Source: Candidatus Enterococcus stercoripullorum
Lineage (GTDB): Bacteria; Bacillota; Bacilli; Lactobacillales; Enterococcaceae
DNA: 45,995 nt
Direction: 5' to 3'
Assembly: GCA_019120335.1 (NCBI GenBank)
Contig: DWVH01000060.1
Location: forward strand, 1-45,995
The notes under the pieces are model-generated. The model worked only from the letters and a program-made list of their open reading frames with translations, searched no databases and had not been told where the DNA came from. A program made the translations under genes and the position numbers. Within the stretch, counting starts at the first letter, position 1; each line of letters opens with the position of its first letter. This document shows, piece after piece, positions 1 through 9,040 of the stretch.

Positions 1-1244
1 TCAACGGTCGCAGTTAAACCTCCAGCTTTATCCTTATTCGCATAGTAGTTCACCACTTCTGGTGTAGCGACTGTTTCAAAGGCATGTTCTTTCGGTGTCC
101 AATCTTTACGCTCGATGATTGCACCCGTGACTTTATCTACTTTAATGCTTCGAGTAAACGCATCTTTCACGGGAATCACATTATCCGCTGGGGTGTTTTT
201 TCCCGCTCCTGTGTAGTGAATGGTTTGTGATGCATCTTTAGCTAGATTTTCTCGTGCCGCATCTTCCGGTACTTTTGGTCCATCTGGATCTTCTGGGTTG
301 ATTGGTGTATCTGGGTTACCTGGATTTTCTGGTGTGTATTCAGTGATACCATGTTTCAAGACCACATCGTAAGTTTGACCTTTATTATCGTCTCCGAATA
401 CTTCGCCTGCTTTTCCTGTGAAGCCATCAGATACTAATTCAAAACCTTTTTTGATTAAGTTTGCGATTGTTTCTGCAGTAGAGTAAGTAATCGGATTTCC
501 GTAATTGCCACTATCGCCACCACGTGTACCTTCGATTTCAGTCATATCCTTATTTTGGTCTAGGTAGCGGACGGTTAATGTTCCTTCTTTTGGTGCATAA
601 ACAACATCTTCCACCATGTTTGGATTTTCAACGGTCGCAGTTAAACCTCCAGCTTTATCCTTATCCGCATAGTAGTTCACCACTTCTGGTGTAGCGACTG
701 TTTCAAAGGCATGTTCATTTGGTGTCCAATCTTTACGTTCGATGATTGCACCCGTAACTTTATCTACTTTAATGCTTCGAGTAAACGCATCTTTCTCGTT
801 GATCACATTATCCGCTGGGGTGTTTTCTCCAGCTCCTGTGTAGTGAATGGTTTGTGATGCATCTTTAGCTAGATGTTCTCGTGCCGCATCTTCTGGTACT
901 TTTGGTCCATCTGGATCTTCTGGGTTGATTGGTGTATCTGGGTTACCTGGATTTTCAGGTGTGTATTCAGTGATACCGTGTTTTAAGACCACATCGTAAG
1001 TTTGACCTTTATTATCGTCTCCGAATACTTCTCCAACTTTGCCTGTAAAGCCATCTGAAACTAACTCATAACCTTTCTTAAGCAATTCATCAATTGTTGG
1101 TTGGGTACTATAGTTGATTGTATCGCCATAGTTTCCGCCGATAGAACTTCCAGTTCCTTCGATTTCTGCCATACCTTTATCTTGGTCTAGGTAGCGGACG
1201 GTTAATGTTCCTTCTTTTGGTGCATAAACAACATCTTCCACCAC
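1..1244 (-). pseudogene. Out-of-frame C-terminal repeat part of the MucBP-type surface adhesin (runs off window)
   Basis: Read on the minus strand from about 1244 to base 1 the frame is open, but it is shifted against the upstream 1202-3160 reading frame and I see no start signal of its own. It encodes almost two 209-residue units. Each has a MucBP-like segment (begins GTLTVRYLDQ, contains GFELVSDGF), an acidic Pro-rich linker (ENPGNPDTPINPEDPDGP) and a Mub-B2-like segment (QTIHYTGAG, later DKVTGAIIERKDWTP). These families are known from mucus- and matrix-binding adhesins of lactobacilli and enterococci. The LPXTG sorting signal, if present, lies outside the window. The frame is free of stops, so the disruption is either very recent or an assembly collapse at the repeats. 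Confidence 0.75.
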
Positions 1245-1250
1245 GTAGCG
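1..1250. repeat. 627-bp tandem repeat units of the adhesin gene
   Basis: The sequence starting at base 1 recurs at 628 almost unchanged, giving a period of 627 bp (209 codons). A third copy is entered at about 1251, where the sequence matches position 244 of the first unit. That copy is 247 bp shorter than a full period would require. Since 247 is not a multiple of three, the shortening shifts the frame. Copies differ by scattered substitutions, such as ttcatt versus ttcttt before ggtgtcc. Confidence 0.85.
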
Positions 1251-3160
1251 AGATTTTCTCGTGCCGCATCTTTCGGTACTTTTGGTCCATCTGGATCTTC
1301 TGGGTTGATTGGTGTATCTGGGTTACCTGGATTTTCTGGGGTGTATTCTTGTAAGCCGTGCTCTAAAATCACTTTATAGACATGCTTATTATTATCATCG
1401 CCAAACGTTTTTCCCTCTTGAGTAAAGCCATCTTCAACTAACTTATATCCTCTATTCGTGTAATAGAGAATCTTTTCAGCTGTTGAATAATTAATGACCT
1501 CTCCATATCGACCTTGAATACTATCTCCAGTACTCTCCAATAATTGGTTAGTCGTACGGTCCATATATTCGACAGTTAATACCCCATTTTGAATTCTCGT
1601 ATAAACAACCGGCGTGTCTACAGTTGGATCTTCCGGTGTCACATACTCCGTTGTCTTTTCATAACCAGGAATATCCGGTGTTTCTTGATTTGGTATCACA
1701 TTTTCTGGATCATTCGGGTCCGTACGATAACTTGGCGTAGGTGCATCAGGGATTGGTTCCCCCTCTTCTGTTACAGGAATAATTTTTCCGACTTTTGTAT
1801 AATGATAGATAAGACCGCCACTATCTGGAATGTACGGACTTGGAAAGGCATAGGTATCAGCCGCAGTCCCATCATGCTTGTTTGAATAAATCGTTTTTGT
1901 AAATGACTCTCCAGGTGCGATGGTGGATTTAGCAAACAATCTGCCATTTGTATACATTTGAACCAAAAAGGTACCGTGCTGATCTAACAAGGTATACACC
2001 GCATCCACTCGATTGCCTGTTAATCCTACCCCAAAGCGCCGCGTCCACTGATGACCTACTTTTTCTTCAGTATAAAGAGAAACTTCCCCTTTTTGATAAC
2101 CTGAATCATCTGTTAAAACATACCCTTCAATGGCTGGAGCTGATGAAATATTACGTATTTCACCCGCTAAGGCATCTTCAGTAATTTTAGGCAGAAGCGG
2201 TTCGCCCTCTTGATCAAGATATTCTACCGTTACTTTCGATTTTGCTGGCACAACACCAGTAATGGCATCAAATGGCTGATTTTTGGCAACTACACTCCTT
2301 TCACCATCACTCGAATACCCATAATATAAGTTGCCCCTACCAGATGTTTGCTTAATTGCATAAGTATCGCCATAGTTCGTAACCTTTACATTGTATTTAG
2401 TAATCGTTTCATTAGGGGCTAATGACTTTAGCAACTGGCCAGACTGATTAAATAGATAAATCGTTTTACTCTCGTCCCCAATTTTTACCGCAGCAAAAAT
2501 ATCTAATCCATAAGTTTTTAAAATGACTTCTTTAAAAATATAGTACGTATCTGGATTGTAATCTCTAGTCGTTGGCAGCATCGGATAATCTTCCGGACGT
2601 GAAATACGAATGACATCCGCCTCATTATACTCTTCAGAAATTACTTTACCCGTATTATCCTCTTCAACAGGCACATTTAGCGCTCGTTTGTTGCGAACTA
2701 ATGTAGCTGATTCCTCATCCTTTTTGGAAGTTAATTTTGCTGTGTTTTCATTAGGAACTTCTGCCTCTTCGGTTTCATCAGGAGTAAGATTTTGCATTTC
2801 AGTAACTCCCTCATGCGCTTCACGATTAGAAGAGCGAACAATAGATGTGCTATTTGTCGAGCCTTCATCTTTTTTTTCAACCTCTTCAACAGTCTCTCGT
2901 ACCTCAGAAACGTCACCAGCTTCTACATGATTAAGTGCCGCCGTTCCTTCAGAGTGCGGATTTTCTTCAACCTTTAACGCTTTTTCAGACGCAGAATGAT
3001 CGGCTACTACATCTACATCAGTATCCGCCAACACCACAGGCTGCAATAATATACTGCCAAAAACTACCGCACCGATAATGCACGACGCCACACCACCTCT
3101 GCCACGAATTTTTCGAAGAGAATACTTATATTGCTTCTCTTCATTTTTCCTTTTGAACAT
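1202..3160 (-). CDS. YSIRK-signal, MucBP-repeat surface adhesin, N-terminal part, truncated by frameshift
   Basis: 652 residues from the ATG at 3160, chosen because AAAGGGTG lies 8 nt upstream; an in-frame ATG at 3181 has no such site. The N-terminus carries a YSIRK-G/S type signal (YSLRKIRGRGGVAS followed by a hydrophobic stretch), which directs secretion at the septum in Gram-positive cocci. An acidic, Glu/Ser/Thr-rich spacer follows, then MucBP-like segments (VTVEYLDQEGEPLLP and later LTVEYMDR). The last 14 residues (after DAARENLA) come from a wrong frame and end at a TAA at 1202. No LPXTG motif is present, so the product as read would be secreted and not wall-anchored. It is probably an adhesin, with ligand unknown. 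Confidence 0.8.
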   Translation of the reverse strand: MFKRKNEEKQYKYSLRKIRGRGGVASCIIGAVVFGSILLQPVVLADTDVDVVADHSASEKALKVEENPHSEGTAALNHVEAGDVSEVRETVEEVEKKDEGSTNSTSIVRSSNREAHEGVTEMQNLTPDETEEAEVPNENTAKLTSKKDEESATLVRNKRALNVPVEEDNTGKVISEEYNEADVIRISRPEDYPMLPTTRDYNPDTYYIFKEVILKTYGLDIFAAVKIGDESKTIYLFNQSGQLLKSLAPNETITKYNVKVTNYGDTYAIKQTSGRGNLYYGYSSDGERSVVAKNQPFDAITGVVPAKSKVTVEYLDQEGEPLLPKITEDALAGEIRNISSAPAIEGYVLTDDSGYQKGEVSLYTEEKVGHQWTRRFGVGLTGNRVDAVYTLLDQHGTFLVQMYTNGRLFAKSTIAPGESFTKTIYSNKHDGTAADTYAFPSPYIPDSGGLIYHYTKVGKIIPVTEEGEPIPDAPTPSYRTDPNDPENVIPNQETPDIPGYEKTTEYVTPEDPTVDTPVVYTRIQNGVLTVEYMDRTTNQLLESTGDSIQGRYGEVINYSTAEKILYYTNRGYKLVEDGFTQEGKTFGDDNNKHVYKVILEHGLQEYTPENPGNPDTPINPEDPDGPKVPKDAARENLATWWKMLFMHQKKEH

Positions 3161-3826
3161 AAATGAATCACCCTTTCCCATTTCCTCATAACAACTTTTT
3201 GTGAATCATAAACTGTTTTACAACAACACAGACAATTAAAAGAACGCCAAAATGACCCTATACATTAAAACCCTCTTATCTCCGAATATAAAAATAAGTT
3301 TTTTCTAATGATCAAGAGTTCATCCAAACCGTTCCAAGCCCAGTATAAAAAAATAAAAAAAACAAGTCAATATTTACATACCAATAACAAGCAAACGTAT
3401 ATATATATCAGCAGTAACAAACCAGACAATACATTTATTAAACAATAAATAACTAAATTAATCAAAGAAAAATGACAAAAACCTATTCATAGAAACTTTT
3501 AACAAATTATAAAATATGATATTTATATTAGCCGTTTTTTTCAATGTTAACCGCATTTTAATTTTAAAGAAATAAAATAATTTATAATGTAAATTATTTA
3601 CGTTCTTATACTTTGATACATCAATTATTTGTTTAAAGAAAATAATAAATAACTAAAAATATACATTTAATATTGTTATACGACAGGAACCGTTATAGAA
3701 AAACGCTGTATTTTTATGACAAGACACTCATTCAACAATCGGTTCACCACAATCTATAAATAACGTAATTAAAGTGTTCTCATTTCAGGTGAAAATTATT
3801 CATTCATTTTGAGAATTTTTTACATC
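3161..3826. other. AT-rich gene-free stretch between adhesin and hxlR
   Basis: About 660 bases with very high A+T and no credible ORF. It must hold the promoter of the adhesin gene, which starts at 3160 on the minus strand, but I could not pick a convincing -35/-10 pair. It includes a short alternating TA run near 3400. No RNA gene or repeat related to other parts of the window was recognised. Confidence 0.5.
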
Positions 3827-3855
3827 AAAAAAGCCTACAACAGTGTGTAGACTTT
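3827..3855 (-). terminator. Rho-independent terminator of the hxlR-type gene
   Basis: Read on the minus strand, a hairpin with arms around CTACA/TGTAG, extended by flanking AAG/CTT, is followed by a run of six T. It directly follows and slightly overlaps the stop codon at 3854. Confidence 0.75.
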
Positions 3856-4225
3856 AGAAATTCTTAATCTTTTTTTCTTCCAGGTACGCTCGATGTTTCA
3901 AACCAAAATAATGTAATTGATCTAAAATTGGCGCTAATTCTTTACCATGTTCAGTCAAACAATACTCTACTTTCGGCGGAACAGTAGGATAGACAATGCG
4001 TTTAATCAAGTCTTCTGCTTCTAATTCGCGCAAGTTTTTCGTCAGCATTTTCTGCGTAATGCCAGGAATCGCTCGTTGTAGGACCGAAAAACGTACGGTC
4101 GGATTTTTAAATATTTGCATCAATATTTTCAATTTCCACTTCCCACTGAGCACTTCCAAACCATCTTCCACCCGACAAGTCATCACATTCAGTGTCTTGG
4201 GATTTGAAATTGTTTCTTCGGTCAT
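3854..4225 (-). CDS. HxlR-family winged-helix regulator, probable thiol-based redox/electrophile sensor
   Basis: 123 residues from the ATG at 4225, preceded by GGAAGTG; a longer GTG start at 4288 lacks a ribosome site. The HxlR family core is clear: a Cys at residue 17, GKWKLKILMQIF, the recognition-helix region PGITQKMLTKNLRELE, and the wing segment VPPKVEYCLTEHGKEL. Related regulators (YodB, CatR, QorR) repress quinone- and aldehyde-detoxification genes until an N-terminal cysteine is oxidised or alkylated. The gene is divergent from a flavin oxidoreductase and faces an operator-like box at 4306-4352 that recurs before the VOC gene at 20896. Regulation of both is therefore inferred. Confidence 0.85.
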   Translation of the reverse strand: MTEETISNPKTLNVMTCRVEDGLEVLSGKWKLKILMQIFKNPTVRFSVLQRAIPGITQKMLTKNLRELEAEDLIKRIVYPTVPPKVEYCLTEHGKELAPILDQLHYFGLKHRAYLEEKKIKNF

Positions 4226-4305
4226 AAATTCACTTCCTTTCCAATCATTGATAGTGATTACACATAACTTTTTTCTTAAGCCGTTCACTTTGCACCCACG
4301 ATTTT

Positions 4306-4352
4306 ACCAATAGTATCTTTTTGGTAACTAGGGCAATAAAAAGTGCCTACTT
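4306..4352 (+). promoter_or_regulatory. HxlR-type operator box upstream of the flavin oxidoreductase
   Basis: In the direction of the 4415 gene the box reads AGTATCTTTTTGGTAACTA, then about 10 bases, then AAAAGTGCCTACTTC. The same layout with conserved spacing is found at 20946-20992 ahead of the VOC gene. Outer TTACCA/TGGTAA arms also form a dyad at 4304-4327. Boxes rich in GTAAC/GTAC words are typical of HxlR-controlled promoters. Confidence 0.6.
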
Positions 4353-4414
4353 CTCAAATGCTTTTTGATATTCTATAGTGATTATACGAAAAAGAAAAGA
4401 AAAGAGGAAATAAA

Positions 4415-5461
4415 ATGATTGAATTAGGAATTTCTACTTTTGGTGAAACAACCCCTATTGAACATACCGGTGAAGTATTGTCCCACGATCAACGCATTCG
4501 CAATATGATTAAAGAAATCGAGCTTGCCGATCAAGTCGGATTAGACATTTATGCCGTTGGTGAACATCACCGCAAAGATTTTGCCGTCTCTGCTCCTGAA
4601 ATCATTCTAGCAGCAGGTGCCGTGAATACGAAACATATCAAATTATCGAGCGCCACCACAAACATTTCGTCCAACGATCCCGTGCGCGTATTTCAAAATT
4701 TTGCAACAGTGGACGCTTTATCCAATGGTCGTGCAGAAATCATGCTTGGTCGCGGCTCATTTATCGAATCTTTCCCATTATTTGGTTATAACTTAGAAGA
4801 TTATGAGGAATTATTCAATGAAAAATTAGCCATGATGCTAGAATTGAACAAAGGGGAAATACTGACATGGAAAGGAGATTTCACGCAAACAGTTGATCAT
4901 CGGGGAGTCTATCCGCGTCCCGTTAATGGGAAGTTACCATTATGGGTAGCGACAGGCGGTTCTCCAGATTCAACATTACGTATCGCAAGTCTAGGCTTAC
5001 CGATTGTTTATGCGATTATCGGCGGCAATCCAATGCATTTTAAACCATTAATTGATTACTATCATCGCGTGGGGAAAGCTTACCATCATCCTGCTGAAAA
5101 CTTAAAAGTCGCCGCACATTCTTGGGGATTTGTGAAGGAAAATCACGAGGAGGCCATCGAGCAATATTTCCATCCTACGAAAACCTTAACTGATCAATTG
5201 GCTATGGAACGTCCACATTGGCAAGAAATGACGAAAGAACAATATCTACAAGCTGTTTCCGATGAAGGCGCGATGTTTGTCGGTAATGTTGAACATGTTG
5301 CGAACAAAATCATTCGTATCATGGAAACTCTTGGCCTAGAACGCTTTATGTTGCATCTGCCGGTTGGTTCGATTCCTCATGAAGATACCATGCACGCGAT
5401 TAAATTATATGGTGAGGAAGTCGCTCCTCGTGTAAGACACTATTTTGAGAAGAAAATCTAA
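4415..5461 (+). CDS. LLM-class (bacterial luciferase-like) flavin-dependent oxidoreductase
   Basis: 348 residues; ATG preceded by AAAGAGGAAATAAA. The sequence has the luciferase-like monooxygenase TIM-barrel pattern: an N-terminal LGISTFGE strand, YAVGEHHRKDFAVSAPE, then SNDPVRVFQNFATVDALSNGRAEIMLGRGSF, and later GSPDSTLRIASLGLP. Members use reduced FMN to oxidise or reduce small organic substrates, and the substrate here cannot be told. The GEHH motif and the length of about 350 match the Atu2307-like subgroup. The adjacent HxlR regulator and its operator box suggest induction by reactive electrophiles or quinones. Confidence 0.85.
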   Translation: MIELGISTFGETTPIEHTGEVLSHDQRIRNMIKEIELADQVGLDIYAVGEHHRKDFAVSAPEIILAAGAVNTKHIKLSSATTNISSNDPVRVFQNFATVDALSNGRAEIMLGRGSFIESFPLFGYNLEDYEELFNEKLAMMLELNKGEILTWKGDFTQTVDHRGVYPRPVNGKLPLWVATGGSPDSTLRIASLGLPIVYAIIGGNPMHFKPLIDYYHRVGKAYHHPAENLKVAAHSWGFVKENHEEAIEQYFHPTKTLTDQLAMERPHWQEMTKEQYLQAVSDEGAMFVGNVEHVANKIIRIMETLGLERFMLHLPVGSIPHEDTMHAIKLYGEEVAPRVRHYFEKKI

Positions 5462-5516
5462 GAAATAAAATAAAAATTTAGGTTTTCATTTGCATTTTTT
5501 CTAAGCTTTTGCGACA

Positions 5517-5792
5517 ATGAAGAAAACAGTTACCATAGGAGTTTATACGATTATTATGAGTAAAATCCATCGTCTCAGTCAAGTGGCTGCCTTTATCTTT
5601 TTGTTAGTCGCACTTAGTTCATTTTTACTTGTGTATGCCCCACTTCGTAGTATCGATGGGGATAAGCAAAATTTGATTTTCTGGCTTGATTATGGGCTAA
5701 TCATTTACCGCATCGGCATCTTCTCTTTGTGCCTAGCTGTATTTAGCCAACTAATTAGCCTGTTAAGCAAAAAAAGTGAAGCAACACAATAA
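5517..5792 (+). CDS. Small membrane protein, unknown function
   Basis: At most 91 residues with two hydrophobic segments (about 20-42 and 60-84), joined by a short charged loop around APLRSIDGDKQN. I do not recognise the family. The start is uncertain. The first ATG at 5517 lacks a ribosome site, whereas an in-frame ATG at 5556 follows TAGGAG at a rather long 14-nt distance and gives a 78-residue protein starting MSKIHRLSQ. The 3' end lies inside the terminator stem shared with copA. It may be read through from the oxidoreductase, 55 bp upstream. Confidence 0.6.
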   Translation: MKKTVTIGVYTIIMSKIHRLSQVAAFIFLLVALSSFLLVYAPLRSIDGDKQNLIFWLDYGLIIYRIGIFSLCLAVFSQLISLLSKKSEATQ

Positions 5793-5811
5793 ACATGTTG
5801 CTTCACTTTTT
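5771..5811. terminator. Bidirectional terminator between 5517 gene and copA
   Basis: A long perfect stem, AAAAAGTGAAGCAACA on the left with its complement on the right and an 8-9 nt loop, has A/T runs on both sides. It can terminate both converging transcripts. Its left arm includes the last codons of the + strand gene. Confidence 0.9.
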
Positions 5812-5812
5812 G

Positions 5813-8257
5813 TTATCCTTTAAATCTTTTTAGACGTAGGGCATTTAATAATACTGAGACGGAACTAAAACTCATCGCCGCACCTGCTAACATCGGGTTA
5901 AGCAACGGGCCACCAAATAAGTGTAACAAACCCATCGCCACTGGGATTCCTAAAACATTATAAACAAAAGCCCAGAATAAGTTTTCTTTGATATTGCGCA
6001 TGGTAGCTTTACTCAAACGTAAGGCTGAAACGACACCATTTAAATCTCCGCGCATCAAAACGATATCGGCAGACTCAATGGCAATATCCGTACCTGTACC
6101 TATTGCGATACCAACATTTGCTTGGGCTAAGGCTGGAGCATCATTAATGCCGTCACCAACCATCGCTACTTTTTTCCCTTGCGCTTGTAATTCTTGAATC
6201 ACTTGTGACTTTTGATCTGGTAACACTTGGCTAATCACCTGCGTAATACCTGCTTGTTTGGCAATCGCTTGGGCAGTCTGTTCATTATCACCAGTTAGCA
6301 TCACGACTTCTAAGCCCATTTTTTGCAAGGATTGAATCGCTTGAGGACTGCTTGTTTTGACCGGATCACTAACCGCAATGAGCCCAATCAATTCTCCTTG
6401 GCTTGCGACATACATCACCGTATTGCCCTGGCTAGCCAATTGAGCCACTTGAGCTTGCACCGCTTCAATTTCGATATCAAAACTTTGCATGAGTTTTTCA
6501 TTTCCTAATAGCACTTGTTTTTCATCGACTTTGGCTTGAATCCCTTGACCAGTCACAGTATGTACGTCAAAAGCTTGTCCAAGAGTAATCTGTGCCTCTT
6601 TGGCTGCTTGTAAAACGGCTTGAGCTAATGGGTGTTCTGAGCGTTTTTCGACACTGGCTGCTAAATAAAGCATTTCTTCAGTTGTGAAATTGGCAAAAGT
6701 TTGGATGTCGCGGACTTCTGGTTGTCCTTTTGTAATCGTGCCAGTCTTATCAAGGACAATAGTTTGGATTTCTTGAGCAGTTTCTAGTGCTTCTCCATTT
6801 TTAAAGAGAACTCCTAGTTGTGCGCCTTTTCCAGTACCGACCATAATTGCCGTTGGAGTCGCTAAGCCCAATGCACATGGACATGCAATGACTAAAACGG
6901 AAATCATAATCGTTAAAGCAAACACTAAGCCAGAATGACCAAAAATCAACCAAGCAAGCCCGGCTAAAATGGCCAAGCTCATCACCACGGGAACAAAAAT
7001 CGCTGAAACTTGATCGGCTAATTTGGCAATCGGTGCCTTGGTGCCTTGTGCTTCTTCAACTAATTGAACGATTTGTGAAAGGGTGGTATCTTCACCGACT
7101 TTGGTTGCTGTAAATTGGAAGCTGCCTGTCTTATTGATGGAAGCACCAATAACAGTATCGCCCACTTGTTTTTCTACAGGCATGCTTTCTCCGGTCAACA
7201 TCGATTCATCCACCGTACTTTGACCTTCTGTAATCACACCATCGACTGGGATACGTTCTCCTGGTTTGACCAAAATGACATCTCCTACAGCCACTTGTGC
7301 GATATCGACTAATTTTTCTTTGCCCTCTTTCAGTACGACTGCTTTTTTCGGTGCCAAAGCCAATAATTCCTTGATAGCTTCCGAAGTTTTGCCTTTACTG
7401 ATGGCTTCAAACGTTTTACCAAGCGTAATCAACGTCAAAATAACCGCTGCCGACTCATAATATAAATGCATGGCGAATTCCGCTTGACCTTGATACACTG
7501 CAAATGTACCGATTAAACTATAGATAAAAGCGGCACTCGTTCCTAATGCGACCAAGGAATCCATATTCGGATGTCCCTTAAATAACATCTTAAAACCATT
7601 GAGGTAAAAAGAACGACCAAAGTACAGCACTGGCAAAGTTAAAACCAACTGCGCCGTCACAAAAGCAATCGGCGAGGTACTTGGATGAAGAAAACCAGGT
7701 AGCGGCAAGCCTATCATGTGTCCCATCGATAAATACAATAAAGGTGCCGTAAAGACGAACGAAAGAACAAATCTACGCCACATTTGTTTAATAGCTGCTT
7801 GCTTTTCTTGCGCTAATTTTTCTTCATCGTCTTTTTTTAAGATAAATGCTTGATAGCCCGCTTCTTTGACAGCTTGCATGATTTCATTAGCTGTTAGTTC
7901 TTGATGGTTATATTCAATATTTAATTTTTCGGTAGCTAAGTTCACATTAGCACTTGCAACCCCGGGTAATTTACGGGTCGCTTGCTCAATTTTAGCCGCA
8001 CAAGATGCACAGCCCATCCCTTGAATACCAAACACTTCTGTATCACTTGGTTTGACTAATTCAAAACCAATTTCCTTCACCGCTTGCGCCATATCATCGA
8101 CATTGACTTGGTTTTGTTCATAATCAACAGTTAACTTTTCACTGGCTAAATTTACATTGGCCCGCTTTACTCCAGGTAAGGATTTAATCGTGCGTTCGAC
8201 ATTTTGCGCACAGGACGCACAGTGCATGCCTTTAATTGGATAAGTTGCCTGACTCAT
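5813..8257 (-). CDS. copA: Copper-translocating P1B-type ATPase with two heavy-metal-binding domains
   Basis: 814 residues. Two HMA domains open the protein, each with a CASC metal site ([10 protein letters not shown] near 11 and [10 protein letters not shown] near 81). The P-type core follows: phosphatase loop TGES, transmembrane CPC motif in [15 protein letters not shown], phosphorylation site DKTGTITKG, the nucleotide-domain SEHPLA motif and the hinge [10 protein letters not shown]. It is a Cu(I) pump of the plasma membrane, most likely an exporter. No copY or copZ gene is adjacent, unlike the enterococcal copYZAB operon. The promoter region nevertheless carries a cop box at 8312, so a CopY repressor encoded elsewhere is inferred. 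GAGGG precedes the ATG. Confidence 0.93.
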   Translation of the reverse strand: MSQATYPIKGMHCASCAQNVERTIKSLPGVKRANVNLASEKLTVDYEQNQVNVDDMAQAVKEIGFELVKPSDTEVFGIQGMGCASCAAKIEQATRKLPGVASANVNLATEKLNIEYNHQELTANEIMQAVKEAGYQAFILKKDDEEKLAQEKQAAIKQMWRRFVLSFVFTAPLLYLSMGHMIGLPLPGFLHPSTSPIAFVTAQLVLTLPVLYFGRSFYLNGFKMLFKGHPNMDSLVALGTSAAFIYSLIGTFAVYQGQAEFAMHLYYESAAVILTLITLGKTFEAISKGKTSEAIKELLALAPKKAVVLKEGKEKLVDIAQVAVGDVILVKPGERIPVDGVITEGQSTVDESMLTGESMPVEKQVGDTVIGASINKTGSFQFTATKVGEDTTLSQIVQLVEEAQGTKAPIAKLADQVSAIFVPVVMSLAILAGLAWLIFGHSGLVFALTIMISVLVIACPCALGLATPTAIMVGTGKGAQLGVLFKNGEALETAQEIQTIVLDKTGTITKGQPEVRDIQTFANFTTEEMLYLAASVEKRSEHPLAQAVLQAAKEAQITLGQAFDVHTVTGQGIQAKVDEKQVLLGNEKLMQSFDIEIEAVQAQVAQLASQGNTVMYVASQGELIGLIAVSDPVKTSSPQAIQSLQKMGLEVVMLTGDNEQTAQAIAKQAGITQVISQVLPDQKSQVIQELQAQGKKVAMVGDGINDAPALAQANVGIAIGTGTDIAIESADIVLMRGDLNGVVSALRLSKATMRNIKENLFWAFVYNVLGIPVAMGLLHLFGGPLLNPMLAGAAMSFSSVSVLLNALRLKRFKG

Positions 8258-8273
8258 AATAATCCCTCACAAT

Positions 8274-8321
8274 CTATATTCGCTTGCAAAAAACTTGCAA
8301 GTTGTTTCGTCTACAATTGTA
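8274..8321 (-). promoter_or_regulatory. copA promoter with cop box and a 12-bp palindrome
   Basis: TACAATTGTA at 8312-8321 matches the CopY operator consensus TACANNTGTA. Between it and the gene, the palindrome AACTTGCAAGTT (8292-8303) overlaps a possible -35 TTGCAA. That is followed after 16 bp by TATAGA as -10, close to the start codon. A second CTTGCAA word at 8283 repeats half of the palindrome. Copper-responsive control through CopY is inferred from the box; the role of the palindrome is unknown. Confidence 0.7.
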
Positions 8322-8509
8322 ATCATCTTACAAGTTTAGTGTACGCAACATTGTCCTTTCCGTCAATCATTTTCGCTTGATTTTTATGAAAAATGGTTAT
8401 ACTTTTTGACGGACCAAGTGATTCTTGTTTGAAAAAAATCGCTTACATGTTATACTTAAGCTAGTAGAAGAAGTCAGTTAGGAAAATTAGTTGTTCAAGG
8501 TGTGAAAAA

Positions 8510-8644
8510 ATGAAAGGTGTGAACACAATGATGATGTACGCTAGTTTGGTACCATTGCTAAGTCTCTTGCTAGGACTCGTTCCCATCGCTTTACAAGTCG
8601 TGATGTGCGTATTACTTTACAAAATCTGGCAAAAGCTGAAATAA
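8510..8644 (+). CDS. 44-residue hydrophobic peptide, single membrane segment
   Basis: A short ORF starting MKGVNTMMMYASLVP and ending YKIWQKLK, with a continuous hydrophobic core of about 28 residues and a basic tail. AAGGTGTG precedes the ATG at 8510. The same AAAGGTGTGAA word recurs before an in-frame ATG at 8528, so two starts are possible. A strong terminator follows 6 bp after the stop. Size, charge pattern and isolation resemble small membrane peptides, including type I toxins, but no antisense RNA was identified and the family is not recognised. Confidence 0.5.
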   Translation: MKGVNTMMMYASLVPLLSLLLGLVPIALQVVMCVLLYKIWQKLK

Positions 8645-8685
8645 AAAATAGGCTCGTCTAGCTATAGAAACTAGATGAGCCTTTT
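8643..8685. terminator. Bidirectional terminator
   Basis: The stem AGGCTCGTCTAG / CTAGATGAGCCT has one internal mismatch and an 8-nt loop, with A-rich left and T-rich right flanks. It lies between the small peptide gene and the convergent gene ending at 8687. Confidence 0.9.
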
Positions 8686-8686
8686 A

Positions 8687-8998
8687 TTATTTTGTTTCAT
8701 TAGACCACTCAAAGCCGTCAAATTGTTCGCCATCATAATATTTCAGCAATTCTTCATAGCTAAGTAACGAAGAAGTCATCGGTTCCTCTTCTAGATCTTG
8801 GGCATATAATTGACGTTGCTCCTCGACATAAGCATAATACTGCTCCATCAAGGCTTTATTGAGTTCGCGCTTAGAGTTGGCTACAGCTTGCATATAAGGG
8901 AATTCTTGAATAAATCCTTGGTAGACAGGCTTGCCATCTTGCACTTCTACAGGTAATTCGACAATATGTAAATCAATTTCTGAAAAATGTTCGAACAT
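8687..8998 (-). CDS. Conserved hypothetical protein of about 103 residues, possibly HicB-like fold
   Basis: The start at 8998 (MFEHFSEIDLHIVE) is preferred because GAGGTG lies 6 nt upstream; an ATG at 9001 directly before it is also possible. The order of a short strand region, YQGFIQEFPYMQAVANSKRELNKAL, and an acidic helix tail (YAYVEEQRQLYAQDLEEE) recalls the partial RNase-H fold of HicB-like proteins. No toxin partner is adjacent, so this is a weak suggestion. It is the last gene of a minus-strand group beginning near 10282, and follows the membrane protein gene by about 40 bp. Confidence 0.6.
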   Translation of the reverse strand: MFEHFSEIDLHIVELPVEVQDGKPVYQGFIQEFPYMQAVANSKRELNKALMEQYYAYVEEQRQLYAQDLEEEPMTSSLLSYEELLKYYDGEQFDGFEWSNETK

Positions 8999-9040
8999 CA
9001 TTTTCACCTCAAAACCATTATACACAAAACCCCTGCGCAA

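Noticed and set aside
3395-3415. Alternating TA tract in the adhesin upstream region as a regulatory repeat
   Set aside because: Too short and in very AT-rich DNA; no conserved flanks.
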